Source: Roseibacillus persicicus
GTDB lineage: Bacteria; Verrucomicrobiota; Verrucomicrobiia; Verrucomicrobiales; Akkermansiaceae
Direction of reading: 5' to 3'
DNA length: 64,000 nt
Assembly: GCF_014651675.1 (NCBI RefSeq)
Contig: NZ_BMXI01000017.1
Coordinates: 83,143-147,142 of the forward strand
In this document: positions 9,455 through 18,334 of the stretch, piece by piece
How the letters are laid out: the number at the start of each line of letters is the position of its first letter
How positions within the stretch are numbered: the stretch's first letter is position 1
Program-made: the position numbers and the translations under genes
The notes under the pieces: generated by a model
Seen by the model: the letters and a program-made list of their open reading frames with translations, nothing else
The model's database searches: none
Told to the model about the DNA's origin: nothing

Positions 9455-9876
9455 TGCTCAGCGACGGACCATCACTGGCAGGAGGGGATGAGGAGGCCAA
9501 GCCGGACCTCTCACCCATGATCGACTGCGTCTTTATTCTGCTGATCTTTTTTATCGTGACCACAGTGTTCGTAAAGGAGCCCAAGGTCTCGGTGACCGAT
9601 CCGGCGGCGCTGAGTGGGGAGCAGTTGGAGAAGAACAGCATCATCTTCGCGGTGACCTCCGACAATAAGGTTTTCTATGATGGCAAGAGCATTGGCCTCG
9701 CCGGGGTGCAGCAGGTGGTGACGCCTTTGCTGTTGGAAAAGTCCGACCCTGACGAAGCGCATGTCATCATCAAAGGAGATAGCACCGCCCACGCCGGGCT
9801 GGTGGATGATGTGGGCAAAGAGTGCCTGGAAGCCGGGGTGGCCAAACACCGAATCACAACTTCGACCGAGAGCTAA
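9454..9876 (+). CDS. exbD: ExbD/TolR-family transport protein (first copy)
   Basis: 140 residues. The short cytoplasmic N-terminus leads into the ExbD signature PDLSPMIDCVFILLIFFIV; its Asp in PMID is the expected proton-carrying residue of the single TM helix (about 22-45). A periplasmic domain of about 90 residues follows. ExbD couples proton flow through ExbB to TonB. Start and stop overlap both neighbours by one base, so the operon is tightly coupled. Confidence 0.92.
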   Translation: MLSDGPSLAGGDEEAKPDLSPMIDCVFILLIFFIVTTVFVKEPKVSVTDPAALSGEQLEKNSIIFAVTSDNKVFYDGKSIGLAGVQQVVTPLLLEKSDPDEAHVIIKGDSTAHAGLVDDVGKECLEAGVAKHRITTSTES

Positions 9877-10289
9877 TGTTTGGACGCGGCAGATTGGGCA
9901 GGGGAGATGATGAGGGCGATCCGGAACCGGATCTGTCGCCCATGATCGACTGCGTCTTCATTCTTTTGATTTTCTTTATCGTGACCGCCGTGTTCGTGGA
10001 AGAAGACGGGGTGCCTTTGCCCTTGCCCGAGGATTCCTCGGCGGTGTCTTCGGTGCAGGAGAACAATACGGTGGTCTTTACCCTCGGGCAGGACAACGCC
10101 CTTGCTCATGATGGCAAGCGCATCGCGATGGATACGGTGGGAACGATTGTTCGCAACGCCGTTTCGCAAGATGAGGAAACCCCTGTGATCATTCAGGCTC
10201 ATCCGCTGGCCCAGCATGGGGTGCGCACCCGGGTCTATGACGAGGTCCGGCAGGCGGGGGGAGAGATCGTAACCTTTACGCAGGGATAG
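9876..10289 (+). CDS. exbD: ExbD/TolR-family transport protein (second copy)
   Basis: 137 residues starting at the ATG that overlaps the stop of the first exbD; an upstream in-frame start at 9822 would overlap that gene by 55 bp. It has the same PDLSPMIDCVFILLIFFIV helix, but its periplasmic domain has diverged from the first copy. Two ExbD paralogues in tandem suggest a heteromeric ExbB/ExbD complex or two assemblies sharing one TonB. Confidence 0.92.
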   Translation: MFGRGRLGRGDDEGDPEPDLSPMIDCVFILLIFFIVTAVFVEEDGVPLPLPEDSSAVSSVQENNTVVFTLGQDNALAHDGKRIAMDTVGTIVRNAVSQDEETPVIIQAHPLAQHGVRTRVYDEVRQAGGEIVTFTQG

Positions 10290-10294
10290 CAACA

Positions 10295-10966
10295 ATGAGC
10301 CGCCTTGCATCACGACACGTCTATCGACCACCCCGGGGCAATCGCCCGCTCAATATCGCGGCGGCTGTGGTGGGTGGCTTGGTGTTCACATTTCTGGTCT
10401 TTTACGTGATTCCGCTGATGCAAAAGTTGGAGGGCGAGAAGCAGACCAAGACCACCGCCTTGGAAGTGGCTCAGATTGAAGAGGCGCCCGACGAATTCGA
10501 AGTGGAAGAGGAGCCTCCGCCACCAGAAGACGAGCCCGAGCCCGAGCCGGAATTGACTCTGGACACCGAACCACTCGATATCGCGGACATTCCTTTCGAC
10601 ATCGGCGCGGGAGTGGGCGGCAAAATGATGTTGGACCTCAAGCCCAACTTTGAGGTTGCCAATGACCCCAATGCGCTTGGTGGAAACGACCTCGACACGC
10701 CCCCGCGTCCCACCAGCAAGCCACCGCCACGCTATCCCAAGGACCTGTTGAAGAAGAAACAGGGTGGCAAGGTGATCGTGCTGGTCACTGTTGACGAGCG
10801 GGGATCGGTTACCAACGCGAGCGTGAAAGAAAGCTCTGGGTTCCAGTCCATGGACCAAGCGGCCCTTACTGCCGCCAAGCGTTGGAAATTCAAGCCCGGC
10901 ATCAAGGGCGGGCGCAAGGCGGTCATGACTGCCAAGATTCCATTTACATTTCGGGTGAAGACATAA
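10295..10966 (+). CDS. tonB: TonB energy-transducing protein
   Basis: 223 residues: cytoplasmic N-terminus, one TM helix (about 20-42), a Pro/Glu-rich periplasmic spacer (EEPPPPEDEPEPEPEL near 70-86), then a C-terminal TonB domain (about 140-222) with PPRYPKDLLKKKQGG, VTVDERGSVTNASV and AAKRWKFKPG. It transmits proton-motive force from ExbB/ExbD to outer-membrane receptors such as the one at the window's left end. The final codons overlap the start of the TPR gene (TAATG). Confidence 0.92.
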   Translation: MSRLASRHVYRPPRGNRPLNIAAAVVGGLVFTFLVFYVIPLMQKLEGEKQTKTTALEVAQIEEAPDEFEVEEEPPPPEDEPEPEPELTLDTEPLDIADIPFDIGAGVGGKMMLDLKPNFEVANDPNALGGNDLDTPPRPTSKPPPRYPKDLLKKKQGGKVIVLVTVDERGSVTNASVKESSGFQSMDQAALTAAKRWKFKPGIKGGRKAVMTAKIPFTFRVKT

Positions 10967-12495
10967 TGAGAACACTACTTCTAGGAGCAATTTTACTGAG
11001 CAACCTCGCGGCAGACCCGTTGAAGGTCCCCAAGGAACAATTTCGAAGCCCCGAGTTTATCAAAGGCTTTGTCGGCGCTTATGGCTTCTTGTCTCCGGTG
11101 GAGCCCAAGGTGGATCGCGAGGAGAGCGAGCTGCTAGCGGACTTGGCGGACTTGTTTTCCGATGCCCGTTTTCGGGAGGCTGAGGCGGAGATTGTGAACT
11201 TTATCAAGCTGCGTAAGAATCCCATCGAGGAAGGCGTTGAACCCAAAGAAGTGAGCCCGGCTCTTATTTTTCAACTGGCCCAGCTTTACTACATGAACGA
11301 CCGCACCTCGGATGCGGAGCGCGCCTATAAGCTGGCGATTAAAGGGCATCCCGATTTTCGGAGAGCGCACAAGTATCTGGCTTTGCTTTACGCGAGTCAG
11401 GATCGGGTTTCCGATGCTTTGCCGCATTTGAAGAAGGCGATTCAACTCGGGGAGGCGGACCAGCTGGTCTATGGTCTGTTGGGTTATGCCTATACCCAGG
11501 AGAACAAGCCGCTGGCAGCCGAAGCCGCTTATCGCCAGGCTTACCTGTTGAATCCCGATGAATCCCAGTGGCGCTCGGGATTGACGCTCTCGCTCTATCA
11601 ACAGGAGAAGTGGCCGGAAGCGGCCGCGATGCTGGGTGACCTTCTCTCGGTCACGCCGGAGGCAACTGATTTTTGGAAAATGCAGGCCAATTGCTTCCTG
11701 AATATGGAGCAGCCCTTGCGTGCCGCCGAGAACTTCGAGGTCCTGCGACTGAAGGGATTGGCGGATGAGGCGACACTCAATACCCTGGGCGATATTTATG
11801 CTGATCAGAAGAAGCCGGTGCTCGCTCTGGGGGCCTATCTTGCGGCGCTGAACGAGGGAGAATCCTTGAATGTTGAGCGCAGTCTGACCACCGCTCGTAT
11901 TCTTGCCGACTATGGAGCTCCCCGCGAGTCTGCCAAGTATATCGCGTATTTGCGGGAGAAGAAGGGCGGCAATCTGAGCCGGTCGCAGCAGATCGAATTC
12001 TATCTCATTGAGATCAAGATAGCCAAGGAATCCAACGATATTCTCAAGGTTGGGGAGTTGGTGAAAAAGGTTCTCACTCTGGAGCCCATGAACGGGGTGG
12101 CCTTGGTGGAGAACGGAATCTATCACGAGCAGTTGTCGGATGCGGTGGATGACGAGGAAGAAGCCGCACGCTTGCGTGGAATGGCGCGCGCGCAGTTCAC
12201 GCTGGCGATGAAGAGTGAAGATGAGCAGGTGCAATATCTTGCGAATCGCAGCTTTGGTCAGATGCTGGTTCGTCAGCGGGAGTTCATTGAAGCGATGCCC
12301 TTCATTGAAAAGGCACTGGCGCTGAAGCCCACCGATGGTCTTTCGCGCTTCTCCAAGCAGGTCAGCATTTTTGCAGATAGACAAAGGGAGACTCTGGCTC
12401 GGGAAGAAGCTGAACGGGCGGCTCTATTGGAAGAACAGGAGAAAAAGCGGGAAGCAGATGCCGCCAAGGAGAAAGACGAGAAAGATGAAAAATAG
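10966..12495 (+). CDS. Exported TPR-repeat protein of the TonB operon
   Basis: 509 residues. The ATG at 10966 overlaps the tonB stop and gives a short signal-like N-terminus (MRTLLLGAILLSNLAA). Most of the protein is helical with TPR-type repeats, for example LAQLYYMNDRTSDAERAYK, YLALLYASQDRVSDALPHL and LGYAYTQENKPLAAEAAY. The C-terminus is a highly charged Glu/Lys/Asp helix. TPR proteins of this kind are known partners in TonB operons and probably scaffold the periplasmic complex. The last 11 bases overlap the next gene, a porin. Confidence 0.85.
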   Translation: MRTLLLGAILLSNLAADPLKVPKEQFRSPEFIKGFVGAYGFLSPVEPKVDREESELLADLADLFSDARFREAEAEIVNFIKLRKNPIEEGVEPKEVSPALIFQLAQLYYMNDRTSDAERAYKLAIKGHPDFRRAHKYLALLYASQDRVSDALPHLKKAIQLGEADQLVYGLLGYAYTQENKPLAAEAAYRQAYLLNPDESQWRSGLTLSLYQQEKWPEAAAMLGDLLSVTPEATDFWKMQANCFLNMEQPLRAAENFEVLRLKGLADEATLNTLGDIYADQKKPVLALGAYLAALNEGESLNVERSLTTARILADYGAPRESAKYIAYLREKKGGNLSRSQQIEFYLIEIKIAKESNDILKVGELVKKVLTLEPMNGVALVENGIYHEQLSDAVDDEEEAARLRGMARAQFTLAMKSEDEQVQYLANRSFGQMLVRQREFIEAMPFIEKALALKPTDGLSRFSKQVSIFADRQRETLAREEAERAALLEEQEKKREADAAKEKDEKDEK

Positions 12496-13801
12496 TTTGA
12501 AGGGGAGCCCTTGGTTGGCGGTTGGATTCATTGGGTTGTTCGTCTCGCAAGGGCGGGGCAACGAGGCCTTGGACCTCTTGGAAGGCAAGATCACCGAGGA
12601 CGAAGTCACGGTGACCGAGCTTTTACAGAAAGAGGATGCCGGCGAGGAGGGTGCGGACGCTGAGGAGGAGCAGAAGAAGACTTTGGTGGATGACCGGGAC
12701 TACTCATCCCGCTGGAAGAACCGGCTCGCTCCTTTGGGAATGGTCTACGAGAACGAGACCAATCCAGTGGTGCAGCGGGTGGCCATCGACGGCTTGGCAG
12801 AATGGGGGCTGGCCAATGGGGACATCGATCCCAAGGCAGGTTCTTCCCAGAAGATTGACGACAATCAGCTGAAGCGAGTGCGGCTGGGCGGTATGATGCG
12901 TGCCTTTTACAACACGGACTTGGAAGGTCGCGTGGTGGGGGATGGCGATGGCTATCAGGGCATCGATACCTTGAAGGCCACCGTGCAAGTGAACGAAGCG
13001 CTGAAGGTCGAGGCCGGAAAGTTTCGCCCTCCCTTCAGTCAGGAATACCGGCAGGATCCCAATGTGCGCATTGCGCCGGGTCTTTCGCCCATCGTGGCAC
13101 AGGTTGCGCCCGCTAATACTGTTGGGGTGCGCGTGAGTGCCGAGAATGGTCCCTGGGAGATGGGGTTGGGTTGGTTCAGTGGCAAGCAGGATCAGAACAT
13201 CCCCGAGTTGGGAGGGGGCTTTGTTCTCGCGAACTTGAGTTACACTTTCGACGGGGAAAAGGTGGTGGATAGCAGCGATGAAGATGCGGTGACCCCTCCG
13301 GGGCATCAACGCTGGCACTTGGACTACCTTTACAATACTTCCGAGGATGTGAACGGCAGCGTGCCCAATGGTTACAAGCATTTGCTGTCCACCGGGATTG
13401 AGGTGAGCAGCGGGAACTTTGACTTCGGGGGAGACTTCATTGTGGCCAACGGAGACGTCGACACCGCATGGGGGATGACTCTAACAGGCCGCTACTGGAT
13501 CTTGGAAGACGCGTTGCGATTCGTTGGGCGCTATAACTATGCCGACACCGATGATGCCGGAGGGCTCTCGGTTGGTTACGGGGTGCCCGGGGCTTTGGGG
13601 GATAGCACGCAACCCTTGCTGGGATACTCGACCGTTCTCTCGGGGGATGAGTATCACTCCTTTTACGCCGGACTCGATTGGCACTTTGTGGAGGACTACT
13701 TGATGCTTTCCACCGGACTGGAGCTGAAGTTGCTCAAGGACGAAACCAACGGCGACACCTCCAGTCTGCTTTGGCATACGGGTGGTCGGGTCGCATTCTA
13801 A
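12485..13801 (+). CDS. Phosphate-selective-porin-type (OprP/OprO-like) outer-membrane porin
   Basis: 438 residues from the ATG at 12485, which overlaps the TPR gene by 11 bp; that start gives a clean signal peptide (about 1-26). An N-terminal acidic segment precedes a barrel with OprP/O features: FRPPFSQEYRQDP, alternating strands and the C-terminal aromatic GGRVAF. Porins of this family (as known) pass phosphate or other anions. It is co-transcribed with tonB/exbBD, which is unusual for a passive porin and supports a shared nutrient target. It is more distant from the two porins at 14.5-17.2 kb than those are from each other. Confidence 0.75.
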   Translation: MKNSLKGSPWLAVGFIGLFVSQGRGNEALDLLEGKITEDEVTVTELLQKEDAGEEGADAEEEQKKTLVDDRDYSSRWKNRLAPLGMVYENETNPVVQRVAIDGLAEWGLANGDIDPKAGSSQKIDDNQLKRVRLGGMMRAFYNTDLEGRVVGDGDGYQGIDTLKATVQVNEALKVEAGKFRPPFSQEYRQDPNVRIAPGLSPIVAQVAPANTVGVRVSAENGPWEMGLGWFSGKQDQNIPELGGGFVLANLSYTFDGEKVVDSSDEDAVTPPGHQRWHLDYLYNTSEDVNGSVPNGYKHLLSTGIEVSSGNFDFGGDFIVANGDVDTAWGMTLTGRYWILEDALRFVGRYNYADTDDAGGLSVGYGVPGALGDSTQPLLGYSTVLSGDEYHSFYAGLDWHFVEDYLMLSTGLELKLLKDETNGDTSSLLWHTGGRVAF

Positions 13802-13835
13802 GAATCAAAAAATCTAACAAACACATTCAATTACG

Positions 13836-14441
13836 ATGAAACTAGTAGCAATCACTCTCGCCTTGGGCCTCGCTGGTCTGAGTTCTGCCTTTGGTCTCGG
13901 TATCGATGTCGAGGGCTTGGGCCACAACCTCAATGGTTGGCAAAAGAATCGGACCGCCACCTACACCATTGATAGCCAGACCTACCGTACCCACGTGCCC
14001 ACTGTGACCCAGAATCTGGACGGAGGAATCTTCGTCTCCATGCGGGTGGAGCACATCTCGGCCGTTCGCGCGGACGCGATTGGGTATATCGAGCTCACCT
14101 TTACTCCCAGCGGTTACGTCGGCGCTTCGCAAATCCGGCTGACCATGAACGGCAAAAAATACGACACCGGTCAGGTCCTGCGGGAAGAGGAGAAAGTGGT
14201 CACCGAGGCCGAGGTCGGTTCTATGGACTGGCGGACCACGCACATGAAGATGGTGCTGAACCTTTTCAGTAAGCTCGATGCCGAATTCGCCAAGGCCGAA
14301 GGGAAAGAGGAGAAAAGCAAGGGCGATCTCTGGGGACGCTTCAAGGGCTCCAAGTTGAGCGAGTCCGATGTCTCTGCCGCTCTCCGGCACAATCTCAATC
14401 TCCTTCTTGCCAACGTGGGGGAGAGCTACGGCACGAAGTAA
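13836..14441 (+). CDS. Small secreted protein of unknown function
   Basis: 201 residues with a signal peptide (about 1-18, ending SSAFG). A beta-rich middle carries TYTIDSQTYRTHVPTVT and IGYIELTFTPSGYVG; the C-terminal half is helical and charged. No family is recognised. It lies 34 bp after the porin and is followed by a strong terminator, so it is probably the last gene of the DUF3450-exb-tonB-porin operon. Confidence 0.65.
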   Translation: MKLVAITLALGLAGLSSAFGLGIDVEGLGHNLNGWQKNRTATYTIDSQTYRTHVPTVTQNLDGGIFVSMRVEHISAVRADAIGYIELTFTPSGYVGASQIRLTMNGKKYDTGQVLREEEKVVTEAEVGSMDWRTTHMKMVLNLFSKLDAEFAKAEGKEEKSKGDLWGRFKGSKLSESDVSAALRHNLNLLLANVGESYGTK

Positions 14442-14462
14442 GTTTTCATGTTCATAAGGCTT

Positions 14463-14493
14463 AAAAAAGCCGCCAGGTGACTGGCGGCTTTTT
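14463..14493. terminator. Bidirectional terminator between convergent genes
   Basis: GCCGCCAG pairs with CTGGCGGC around a GTGA loop, with an A run before and a T run after. It can therefore stop transcription from both the plus-strand operon and the minus-strand porin gene. Confidence 0.88.
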
Positions 14494-14520
14494 CCTGTTT
14501 TAGGGGGGATTGAGACAGGC

Positions 14521-15777
14521 CTAGAAATAGGTGCGGAAGCCGAGGAAGGTCGTCCAGCCCTCGTAGACATGGTCGCCATTGGACTCGATGTCATCATACT
14601 CGATGCCCGCCATCACTTTCGTGCTGGGGCAGAAGTAGTAGTTGAGTCCGGCGTAGAAGGAGTGGTGGGCATCGCCACGTGCTCCATCCAGATCCGCGTC
14701 ACCCACGCTTTCGGCGCGGCGTGCGTAGCGACTGTTCAGGCGGATGCCTTCGTCTTCTGATGAACCTTGATACTGGTAACGGGCCACTGCTTCGAGCTTG
14801 TCCTCGATGAGGAACATGCTGGGCAGAAAGACCACGCCCCAGACGTTGCCATCGCGGTCGGCAGCTTGGTCGCCATTGTCGGCATAGATCCCCTCGAGGA
14901 TGAACTGCCAAGGTCCGCGACCATAGGTGAGGGACAGGGAAGTGGACCATTCCATGCCACCGCCAAGAACTTCGTCACCGGCTTCGATATCCTGATAGAA
15001 ACCTGCGAAGTAGAGCTTCGAGATGTCCGCTCCGGTCACGCTGCTGATGTCGTACCAAGCGTTGGCCCAATACATGATTCCATCGTCCCAGCCTGCGAGG
15101 TAGTCGTCTTGGGTGGTGGAAAAAACTCCAAGCTCGGTGCGGAAGTTGCCGGACTTGATGTCGACCCAACCACCGGTGGCGTTGTCGAATTCGGTAGCGG
15201 AAGGCCAGACCTTGTTAGAGATTGCCGAACGCTCCACGGTCTTGATGCTATTGGAAGAGATGTCCCACTCTGCGGAGGTGTGGGTTTCGCGCTTGCCGTA
15301 ACCAAACTTGAGGCCATCAACTGCTTCGATGCCGAAGGCGTCCTTGGCATCGAAGGTGAGAGTGAGGTCCCACATGTGCTTGAACTCGAAGTTGCGGTCA
15401 CCGCCTACGGGTTCCTGGTCATTGAAGATTTCGGCCTGACCCTTCAGTTCGAAGTAATTGAGCAAGCCCATCTTGGCGCCAACTCGGAAGCGACGGATTT
15501 CGTCGGTGTCGTAGTTGAAGTTATCTCCATTGGCGTCGACCCCGTCGGTGTAACCATACTGGTAGTGAACACGGCCGAAGACCGAGAAGCTCTGGATGAT
15601 GGGGTTGGTGTCGTCGGAATAGAGTTTGCCGATATTCTTATAGGCATCGCAAAAGCTGCCGGAAGAGGTTTCGACGGGAGCAGGGCTGACCACGGGGGCT
15701 TCTTCGTAGGTGGCGTCACCAGCCCACAAAAAAGCCGTCGACGCTAGGAGTATTCCTCCGGTCAGACGGCTGGTCAT
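14521..15777 (-). CDS. OprP/OprO-like porin (first of two minus-strand paralogues)
   Basis: 418 residues when started at the ATG at 15777, which gives a normal signal peptide (MTSRLTGGILLASTAFLWAG); an in-frame ATG at 15843 would add 22 basic residues before it. Features include SFCDAYKNIGKLY, IIQSFSVFGRVHYQYGY, ERSAISNKVW, DEGIRLNSRYARR, DAHHSFYAGLNYYFC and a terminal RTYF. These recur in the neighbouring porin, so the two are clear paralogues. Expected role: outer-membrane anion or phosphate channel. It has its own promoter region, because a terminator lies between it and the upstream porin. Confidence 0.8.
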   Translation of the reverse strand: MTSRLTGGILLASTAFLWAGDATYEEAPVVSPAPVETSSGSFCDAYKNIGKLYSDDTNPIIQSFSVFGRVHYQYGYTDGVDANGDNFNYDTDEIRRFRVGAKMGLLNYFELKGQAEIFNDQEPVGGDRNFEFKHMWDLTLTFDAKDAFGIEAVDGLKFGYGKRETHTSAEWDISSNSIKTVERSAISNKVWPSATEFDNATGGWVDIKSGNFRTELGVFSTTQDDYLAGWDDGIMYWANAWYDISSVTGADISKLYFAGFYQDIEAGDEVLGGGMEWSTSLSLTYGRGPWQFILEGIYADNGDQAADRDGNVWGVVFLPSMFLIEDKLEAVARYQYQGSSEDEGIRLNSRYARRAESVGDADLDGARGDAHHSFYAGLNYYFCPSTKVMAGIEYDDIESNGDHVYEGWTTFLGFRTYF

Positions 15778-15789
15778 CGGCTTGACTCT

Positions 15790-15807
15790 GGATGTGGACC
15801 CACATCC
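15790..15807 (-). promoter_or_regulatory. Palindrome just upstream of the porin start
   Basis: Arms GGATGTGG and CCACATCC are separated by two bases, ending 13 bp before the chosen porin start at 15777. Such a perfect 8-bp-arm palindrome in the leader could be an operator or a small mRNA hairpin near the ribosome site. If translation started at 15843 instead, it would be coding. Confidence 0.35.
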
Positions 15808-15920
15808 CAAAATTGTTTCTCGTTGTCGGCATTGTCGTTTCATATGCGGCCGAGTAACTAACAGCCTTCATTCAGTCTCTAAAGAAAAAAGAAGCCGCAA
15901 ATAAGCGGTTTTGTTTCTAC

Positions 15921-15950
15921 AAAAAAAGCCCCCGGAATTTCCGGAGGCTC
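15921..15950 (-). terminator. Terminator after the second minus-strand porin
   Basis: On the minus strand, GAGCCTCCGG pairs with CCGGGGGCT around a short AT loop and is followed by seven T residues. It lies 36 bp beyond the stop codon at 15986. Confidence 0.88.
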
Positions 15951-15985
15951 TTGGTGAAGGTGAAGCGAATTCGGTGGCGTCGAAC

Positions 15986-17233
15986 CTAGAAATAGGTGCG
16001 GAAGGCCAACCACCAAGTTAGAGCGTCAACGTCGCCAGTTGGGGTACTGAGTTCATCGTACTCGACACCGGCCATCAGCTTCGCATTGTGGTCGCAGAGA
16101 TAGTAGTTCAGGCCGAGATAGATGCTATGATGGGAGTCGCCGCGGCCGCCGTTGATATCGGCTCCGGTATCGTCGGTGCGACGAAGATAGCGGCTGTTGA
16201 GTCTAATGCCTTCGGAGGCATCGGATCCCTGGTATTGGTAACGGGCAACCGCCTGCAGACGGTCTTCGACCAACCAATAATGGGGGATGACTACGACACC
16301 CCAGAACTCATCCTGACGATCCGGATTCGTTTGTCCCATTCCAGCGGTTCCATTGTCACCGTAGATGAGGTCTGTGACCAAGCCGAAGCGACCGGACTCA
16401 TAAACCGCACTCAGGGAGGTGGCCCACTTGTATTGCCAGGTGGAAGCCGAGCCGACATCGCCATCGTTGTAGACAAAGTCAGCGAGCACCTGCAGCTCAT
16501 CGGACACCTGATAGCCGATGCTGGCCTGATAGGCGACAGACTCACCCCATCCGGCTACAAACTCATCTTCGACCTCGGTGGAGTAGGCACCCAACAGAGC
16601 GCTCCACTGTCCTTTTTCCGCCTTCAGTTTCACTCCGGTGGGGCGGTCGGAACCATAGACCTTGTTAGAAATGGCTGAACGCTCCACAGTTAGAATTTTT
16701 TTGGAGGATTCCACCGCCTCGTGTGAGATTGCGAATTTGTGCCGGCCGTAGCTCACGTGGAGCTTGTCGAGTTGGTCGACACCGAAAGCTTTCTTGATAT
16801 CAAAGCCGATGAGTGCCTCGTCGAAGCTCTGGTAATCCCAGTCCAGCTCTCCACTGCTAGGTCGTCCGTCGGAGACGATGTTGATGTTCGCCTTGAAGTC
16901 AAAATACTGCAGAAACTTTCCCTTGGCTCCGATTCGCACACGGCGGAACTCGTCGTAGGAGTCTTCGAAGTCATCTCCGTTGACATCACTGCCATCTACC
17001 CAAGCTCCTTGATACTGGAAGCGGCCAAAAACGGTCAATTCCTGGATGAGGGGATTCTCCGGGTTTTTATAGAGCTTTCCGATACTGGAGAAAGCGTCAC
17101 AGAAGCTTGGAGCGGATTCGCTGGCATCCGCCACGAGGGGCTCGGAATAGGGAGCGAATTCTCCGGCCGTCACAAACGGATTGAGGCCGAATGTTACAAT
17201 CGCGGCCGCCAAAGATGGGATGGGTTTTTGCAT
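15986..17233 (-). CDS. OprP/OprO-like porin (second minus-strand paralogue)
   Basis: 415 residues with signal peptide (about 1-23, ending VTAG). It shares with its neighbour SFCDAFSSIGKLY, LTVFGRFQYQGAWVDG, ERSAISNKVYGS, ASEGIRLNSRYLRR, GDSHHSIYLGLNYYLC and a terminal RTYF. It is divergently transcribed from pstS across a 231-bp region holding two PHO-box-like sites. This placement is good evidence for phosphate-regulated expression and a role in phosphate passage through the outer membrane (inference from context and family). Confidence 0.83.
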   Translation of the reverse strand: MQKPIPSLAAAIVTFGLNPFVTAGEFAPYSEPLVADASESAPSFCDAFSSIGKLYKNPENPLIQELTVFGRFQYQGAWVDGSDVNGDDFEDSYDEFRRVRIGAKGKFLQYFDFKANINIVSDGRPSSGELDWDYQSFDEALIGFDIKKAFGVDQLDKLHVSYGRHKFAISHEAVESSKKILTVERSAISNKVYGSDRPTGVKLKAEKGQWSALLGAYSTEVEDEFVAGWGESVAYQASIGYQVSDELQVLADFVYNDGDVGSASTWQYKWATSLSAVYESGRFGLVTDLIYGDNGTAGMGQTNPDRQDEFWGVVVIPHYWLVEDRLQAVARYQYQGSDASEGIRLNSRYLRRTDDTGADINGGRGDSHHSIYLGLNYYLCDHNAKLMAGVEYDELSTPTGDVDALTWWLAFRTYF

Positions 17234-17284
17234 GAGTATGGCTATTTGTTGGTAGTAAGGTTCAGAAAATGAACCTTTTCTGAA

Positions 17285-17301
17285 TGTGACGGAATTGTCA
17301 C
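17285..17301. promoter_or_regulatory. Candidate PHO-box-like site, porin-proximal
   Basis: TGTGA-N6-TGTCA with exact 11-bp period, one mismatch between halves; also readable as GTGAC-N6-GTCAC. It is 52 bp upstream of the porin start at 17233 and within the region shared with pstS. Confidence 0.5.
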
Positions 17302-17347
17302 CGGAAGGGCTTATTACAGACGATTTCGATTTTCCTCAACCAAACTG

Positions 17348-17368
17348 TGTTACAAATTTGTCACTTTA
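17348..17368. promoter_or_regulatory. Candidate PHO-box-like site, pstS-proximal
   Basis: TGTTA-N6-TGTCA, period 11 bp, lying about 95 bp upstream of pstS. It includes TTTGTCACTTTA, which is repeated exactly upstream of the triple-repeat gene at 1546. PhoB-type regulators bind tandem TGTCA half-sites with this period in other bacteria. Confidence 0.55.
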
Positions 17369-17464
17369 AAGGGGGGGACATGGGCACGTTGCTGGTCATT
17401 GTAGCGCCGCATTCGAGCCGGCTGTTCCACAAGGGGCAGTGGTTTGGATAACAGAAGTAACACT

Positions 17465-18274
17465 ATGAAACTGAATACCGTAATCGGAACTATCGCCGCA
17501 GGCTTGCTCTTTAGCGGAGTGGCAATGGGACAAGCGAAAATCGTCATCAAAGGCTCGGACACTCTGGGCGCCAAGATGGTTCCCCAGCTGACTGCTGTTT
17601 ACAAAGCAATGGGCAACGCGACTGACTTCGAGATTGCAGCAGAAGGCTCCTCTACGGCTTTCACCTCTCTTCTTGAGGGAACGGCTGACATTGGGATGAG
17701 CTCCCGCGACGCCAAGGAAGGGGAAAAGGACTCTTTCACCGCCAAGGGCAAGGAATTGGTCGAGCATGTGGCCGGTATCGACATGATTGCGGTCGTGGTG
17801 AACGAGGGCAACTCTGTGAAGGACCTGACTACCAAGCAAATCGAGGGGATTTTCACTGGTGAAATCACCGACTGGAGCGAATTGGGCGGTAAAAAAGGCG
17901 CCATTTCGGTCTACACTCGCAATACTTCTTCCGGCACCTACAAGAGCTTCCAGGAGCTTGCGATGAACAAGCGGGACTACGGTTCATCTACCCAGAAGAT
18001 GGCAGGCAACGAAGCCATCGCTTCCGAGGTTGGTAAGAACATCAACGGAATCGGCTATGTCGGACTCGCCTACGCCAAGAACGACGGACTTCTTCCCGTG
18101 ACTGTAGAAGGCAAAGGGTTGGATTCTCCTGCAGAGTATCCTCTTTCCCGCAAGCTCTACTACTACACGGTCGGGCAGCCTGAGGGGGAGATTGGTAAAT
18201 TCCTCACATGGGCAAAGACTGACGAGACTGCTCAGAAGGTGATTGAGAAGGTGGGCTTTGTTTCCGCCAAGTAA
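17465..18274 (+). CDS. pstS: Phosphate-binding protein of the Pst ABC transporter
   Basis: 269 residues starting at the ATG at 17465, which gives a signal peptide (about 1-22, ending AMGQ). Motifs typical of PstS are visible: KGSDTLGAKM, AAEGSSTAFTSLLEGTADIGMSSR, IEGIFTGEITDWSELGG, TRNTSSGTYKSF and GIGYVGLAYAK. It binds phosphate in the periplasm and hands it to PstC/PstA. Two hairpins separate it from pstC, so it can be expressed at a higher level than the membrane parts. Confidence 0.95.
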   Translation: MKLNTVIGTIAAGLLFSGVAMGQAKIVIKGSDTLGAKMVPQLTAVYKAMGNATDFEIAAEGSSTAFTSLLEGTADIGMSSRDAKEGEKDSFTAKGKELVEHVAGIDMIAVVVNEGNSVKDLTTKQIEGIFTGEITDWSELGGKKGAISVYTRNTSSGTYKSFQELAMNKRDYGSSTQKMAGNEAIASEVGKNINGIGYVGLAYAKNDGLLPVTVEGKGLDSPAEYPLSRKLYYYTVGQPEGEIGKFLTWAKTDETAQKVIEKVGFVSAK

Positions 18275-18291
18275 CGAAATTGTTTCCGGAT

Positions 18292-18322
18292 AGGCATCGG
18301 CGATTGTGCGCCGATGCCTTAT
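18292..18322 (+). terminator. First hairpin after pstS
   Basis: An 11-bp perfect stem (AGGCATCGGCG with CGCCGATGCCT) around ATTGTG, followed by TATTT. Starts 18 bp after the pstS stop. The weak T tract suggests partial termination or protection of the mRNA 3' end. Confidence 0.65.
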
Positions 18323-18334
18323 TTCGAATCTCAG

